Assembly (NCBI GenBank): GCA_030669465.1
Contig: DAOVDN010000050.1
Location: 1 to 7,417, forward strand
DNA: 7,417 nucleotides
Origin: Desulfobacterales bacterium
GTDB lineage: Bacteria > Desulfobacterota > Desulfobacteria > Desulfobacterales > ETH-SRB1
Direction of reading: 5' to 3'
A model generated the notes under the pieces. That model was given only the letters and a program-made list of their open reading frames with translations. It did no database searches and had not been told where the DNA came from. Positions 4,710 through 7,417 of this stretch are shown here, one piece after another. The position numbers and the translations under genes were made by a program. Every line of letters begins with the position of its first letter. Within the stretch, counting starts at the first letter, position 1.

Positions 4710-7313
4710 ATGAAGATAAAAAAATCAATACAGATCATTCTTCCTCTAGCTGTATTTCTACTCCTGGCCGGAATGACCATACTGGTATGGGAGCGTGAGG
4801 TGGCCCACAAGAAGGAGATATTTCAAAATTATACAGCCTCCTCTGCCAATGAGATTGCTCGCGGTCTGGAATATTCAGTCGACAATTATGCTGCTGTTTT
4901 AGGAGCATTCAGAGACCGCTGGCTGGAGCGCACTGAACGGTCTCAGGAGCGTTTCGAGGGATTTGCTCATATCTACATGAAGCGCTTTCCTGACTTTGAG
5001 AGAATATACCTGCTGAATCGTATGGGTGTTGTTCGCTGGGCAGCGCCGCTTGAGGGGAATGAAGAGGCAAAGTATTTTGTTGAGGTAGAAGAATTGCAAA
5101 AGATCGGAAGCGCAGGTGTGGCGAAGCTGCCTCAGGGAGGCATTGGATTTTCCATCTGTGTCCCTCTGGTAGAGAGAGGAAAAGGAGCAGACTACATCAA
5201 CGGTGTTATACGCCTTGACCCCATAATCTCCCGGCGGATGGCAAGGTATACTGAAGATGAGTTCCACCTCCACCTTCTCTCCGGCAAAGATGAGGTTTTT
5301 TCTGCGGGCAGCGCAACCGCCGAAGCGCACAAATTGCATAGTGTAAATATACCACTACGTATAGAAAACCCCGTTGGAATTTCGCACGGGGCATTAAACC
5401 CCGTGCGAAAAAGTGGAAGTTATCTAATTTTATCATCCCCGTGCTCCCGCACGGGGCATTCTTACGGGGTAAACCAAAAGTGGCGGTTGGAGCTGATACC
5501 CGGGCCCGGGCTCGAAGCCCGAATGAAAACCATGCTTCCATTGATAAACCTGTTTCTTGGACTGCTGATGTCTGCCGGATTAGCCTTTTTGATCTTCTTT
5601 CTCATTAAACGGGTTGAACGACACAAACAGGCAAAAGATGAGATTTCGCATCTCTATGTCTACAACAGGGCGTTGACCGAAGCAAACCTCGACCCAATGG
5701 TTACATTTGACAAAAAAGGGCTCATCCTGGACGCAAACAGGGCAATGGTTCAGACTACCGGCAAGAGACATGAAGAGATGACCGGCACCCTCTTTGAAGA
5801 CTATTTCACCGATCCCAAACATGCTCACGAGGGAGTGCAGGATGTCTTTAAGGCCGGGACAGTTCGGGATTATGAATTAGTCATAAAAGGCCAGGATGAA
5901 GCAGAGACGATTCTGCTTTGCAATGCCTCTGTTTTTAAGGATCAAAATGGAGAGGTTGAGGGCGCTTTAGCCTCTTTCAGGGATGTTACCGAGCAGAAGC
6001 AGGCGGAAGAGACGCTGCGAGAGAGCGAAAAAAGCAATCGCTTGCTGTTTGAAAACTCCCTTGATGGTGTTTACAGAAGCACTCCGGACGGGCGGTTCAT
6101 CGATGCAAACTCTGCATTGGTAAAGATGCTCGGTTACGAAAGCAAAGAGGAGCTCCTTTCGATCTATATACCACAAGATCTCTACGTTTCAGAATCAGAC
6201 CGGCCGGTCCCAACGGAAAGAAACAGGATATTCCATACCCGGTTTAGAAGAAAAGACGGCGCTGTAATATGGGTGGAGATCAACTCCCGGGTAGTTGTTG
6301 GCGAAAAGGGCGATATTGTTTGCTATGAAAACATAGTGCGAGATATCACACAACAGAAAAAGACGTCTGAAAAAATAGAATCTCTTAACGAAAGTCTCGG
6401 GAAGACAGTTGATCAACTACGGAGAAAAAATGAGGAATTAGAAAAGGCGCTAAAGAAATTAAAAGCAACACAAGCACAAATGCTGCAATCCGAAAAAATG
6501 GCCTCCATCGGGCAGCTCGCTGCAGGTGTGGCTCACGAGATTAATAATCCAACCGGCTTTATCAGCAGCAACCTGAATGTGCTTGCCGGCTATGACAGGG
6601 ATATCGGATCGTTGATTGAGCAATACAGAGCCCTTGTTTCAGACATAAAGGCCGTGGCATCTATGTCTGCCGGGAAGGTTCGATCGTCCATCTCAGAGCA
6701 GTTGGCCTGTGTTGCCGAGCTTGAAAAGGAAATCGACATCGATTTTATCTTAAACGACACACCGAACCTGATAAAGGAGTCCCAGGATGGAGCTGAACGT
6801 ATAAGAAAGATCGTGATCAACTTGAAGGATTTTGCCCATCCAGGCAAGAAGGAACTCAAATATGCGGATATCAATAGCAACCTCGACTCCACTCTGAACA
6901 TTGTCTGGAACGAACTCAAATATAATGCCACAGTCATAAAGGAATACGGTCAGATTCCCGAAATACTATGCTATCCGCAGCAACTCAATCAGGTCTTTAT
7001 GAACCTTTTAGTGAATGCAGCCCAGGCTATAGAAAAGCGGGGCGAGATCAAGATTGCGACCAAGGCGCTGGATGGGAAGGTAGAGATCAGGATAAGTGAC
7101 ACAGGATCAGGTATCCCTGAAGAAAACCTCCCCAGGATATTTGAGCCGTTCTTTACAACCAAAGAAGTAGGCAAAGGAACAGGCCTCGGCCTCAACGTTG
7201 CATACAAAATAATTGAAGGACACAATGGAACCATAGATGTGGAGAGCGCAGTAGGAATCGGGACCACTTTTACGATCAGAATACCGGTTGGTCGAGTAGG
7301 GAATGGGGAATAG
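4710..7313 (+). CDS. Membrane histidine kinase with CHASE-like sensor and two PAS domains
   Basis: This 867-residue sensor kinase starts MKIKKSIQIILPL. Membrane helices at about 5-26 and 276-299 bracket a periplasmic CHASE-like sensor (RFPDFERIYLLN and VVRWAAPLEGNEEA are typical). Two PAS domains follow at about 312-429 and 441-550, each ending in a DVTEQKQAEE/DITQQKKTSE PAC-type exit. A coiled coil spans about 554-595. The H-box GVAHEINNP has the phospho-accepting His at 609. ATPase motifs are the N-box (NLLVNAAQAI, Asn769), G1 (DTGSGIP, 797-803), F-box (FEPFFTTK, 811-818) and G2 (GKGTGLGL, 821-828), so it looks catalytically intact. The stretch between the H-box helix and ERIRKIV (from 696) is about 87 residues, longer than in a standard HisKA hairpin. 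Residues 220-254 come from an inserted palindromic element, and the last seven (GRVGNGE) from a downstream repeat. No receiver domain or response regulator is visible. The ligand is unknown. Confidence 0.93.
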   Translation: MKIKKSIQIILPLAVFLLLAGMTILVWEREVAHKKEIFQNYTASSANEIARGLEYSVDNYAAVLGAFRDRWLERTERSQERFEGFAHIYMKRFPDFERIYLLNRMGVVRWAAPLEGNEEAKYFVEVEELQKIGSAGVAKLPQGGIGFSICVPLVERGKGADYINGVIRLDPIISRRMARYTEDEFHLHLLSGKDEVFSAGSATAEAHKLHSVNIPLRIENPVGISHGALNPVRKSGSYLILSSPCSRTGHSYGVNQKWRLELIPGPGLEARMKTMLPLINLFLGLLMSAGLAFLIFFLIKRVERHKQAKDEISHLYVYNRALTEANLDPMVTFDKKGLILDANRAMVQTTGKRHEEMTGTLFEDYFTDPKHAHEGVQDVFKAGTVRDYELVIKGQDEAETILLCNASVFKDQNGEVEGALASFRDVTEQKQAEETLRESEKSNRLLFENSLDGVYRSTPDGRFIDANSALVKMLGYESKEELLSIYIPQDLYVSESDRPVPTERNRIFHTRFRRKDGAVIWVEINSRVVVGEKGDIVCYENIVRDITQQKKTSEKIESLNESLGKTVDQLRRKNEELEKALKKLKATQAQMLQSEKMASIGQLAAGVAHEINNPTGFISSNLNVLAGYDRDIGSLIEQYRALVSDIKAVASMSAGKVRSSISEQLACVAELEKEIDIDFILNDTPNLIKESQDGAERIRKIVINLKDFAHPGKKELKYADINSNLDSTLNIVWNELKYNATVIKEYGQIPEILCYPQQLNQVFMNLLVNAAQAIEKRGEIKIATKALDGKVEIRISDTGSGIPEENLPRIFEPFFTTKEVGKGTGLGLNVAYKIIEGHNGTIDVESAVGIGTTFTIRIPVGRVGNGE
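5366..5475. mobile_element. 105 bp palindromic element inserted in frame in the kinase sensor domain
   Basis: AAACC occurs at 5366-5370 and again at 5471-5475, exactly 105 bp (35 codons) apart. Between them are two perfect hairpins: TTCGCACGGGG/CCCCGTGCGAA (5381-5391 with 5399-5409, loop CATTAAA) and CCCCGTGC/GCACGGGG (5437-5444 with 5449-5456, loop TCCC). An outer pair ACCCCGT/ACGGGGT (5368-5374 with 5464-5470) closes the whole. CCCCGT and its complement occur three times each. The translated insert (from NPVGISHG to TGHSYGV) has no resemblance to a sensor fold. Removing it joins PLRIE to NQKWRLELIPG, which reads as a natural final strand of the domain. In-frame palindromic inserts of this sort are known from Rickettsia (RPE), but relation to them is not claimed. 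Confidence 0.75.
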
Positions 7314-7353
7314 GGAATGGGGAATAGGGAATGGGGAATGGGGAATGGGGAAT
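7298..7353 (+). repeat. Eight tandem GGGGAAT/AGGGAAT heptamers at the kinase stop codon
   Basis: Eight 7 bp units run without a break; units alternate A and G at the first base, then become GGGGAAT only. The kinase stop codon TAG (7311-7313) is formed at the junction of units two and three. The G-runs of three or four spaced by AAT or AATA fit the pattern of a G-quadruplex on the plus strand and in the mRNA. Upstream, GTCGAGTAGGGAAT (7291-7304) is identical to 1489-1502 in the cheW leader. Confidence 0.92.
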
Positions 7354-7362
7354 GATGGTAGG

Positions 7363-7388
7363 GCCGTCCTACGTGGCGGCTGTTTTTT
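7363..7388 (+). terminator. Rho-independent terminator after the kinase gene
   Basis: GCCGTC (7363-7368), loop CTACGT, GGCGGC (7375-7380) give a 6 bp GC-rich stem with one G-U pair, followed by TG and a T6 run (7383-7388). It lies 50 nt after the stop codon and would end the cheW-cytochrome-receptor-kinase unit. The remaining bases to the end of the window show no gene. Confidence 0.7.
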
Positions 7389-7417
7389 GATAATCTGCGA
7401 AAATCTGCCTGAAAGCT

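Noticed and set aside
5499..5510. CCCGGGCCCGGG perfect palindrome in the kinase gene
   Set aside because: It encodes part of the PGPG turn in a plausible frame and lies outside the inserted element; likely chance with GC-rich Pro/Gly codons.

Overview
The window looks like chromosomal DNA of a motile Gram-negative anaerobe, most likely a sulfate-reducer-type member of the Desulfobacterota (old Deltaproteobacteria). This is inference: no rRNA is present. It rests on a small tetraheme c-type cytochrome beside a chemoreceptor with its own c-type heme site, the style of the chemoreceptor (poly-Ser/Glu neck, acidic C-terminal tail ending in DKDFKDF), the style of the hybrid-free PAS histidine kinase, a textbook sigma-54 promoter, and intergenic spaces full of short 7-8 bp repeats.

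Layout. The minus strand at 67-1275 holds an unusual three-part protein: J-domain, RDD membrane domain and TPR repeats. Four genes follow on the plus strand: cheW (1632-2144), a tetraheme cytochrome c554-like protein (2307-2804), a heme-binding methyl-accepting chemotaxis protein (2804-4444, overlapping the cytochrome gene by 1 base), and an 867-residue membrane histidine kinase with a CHASE-like sensor and two PAS domains (4710-7313). A sigma-54 type promoter (1408-1423) lies before cheW and a rho-independent terminator (7363-7388) lies after the kinase, so the four genes plausibly form one transcription unit.

How the genes may work together. The cytochrome is exported and could exchange electrons with the periplasmic CxxCH heme site of the chemoreceptor. 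The receptor would signal through CheW to a CheA encoded elsewhere, giving redox or electron-acceptor taxis. The kinase has no receiver partner in the window.

The non-coding DNA is the most unusual part. Nearly every gap is packed with tandem and inverted repeats of 7, 8 or 14 bp that run from a stop codon to the next Shine-Dalgarno sequence. The leaders of cheW and the kinase share one repeat module. In the kinase leader that module is interrupted by a 134 bp element with 14 bp terminal inverted repeats beginning GTAA and 8 bp flanking direct repeats, which resembles a non-autonomous IS66-type element. A second, different palindromic element of 105 bp sits in frame inside the sensor domain of the kinase and adds 35 residues.
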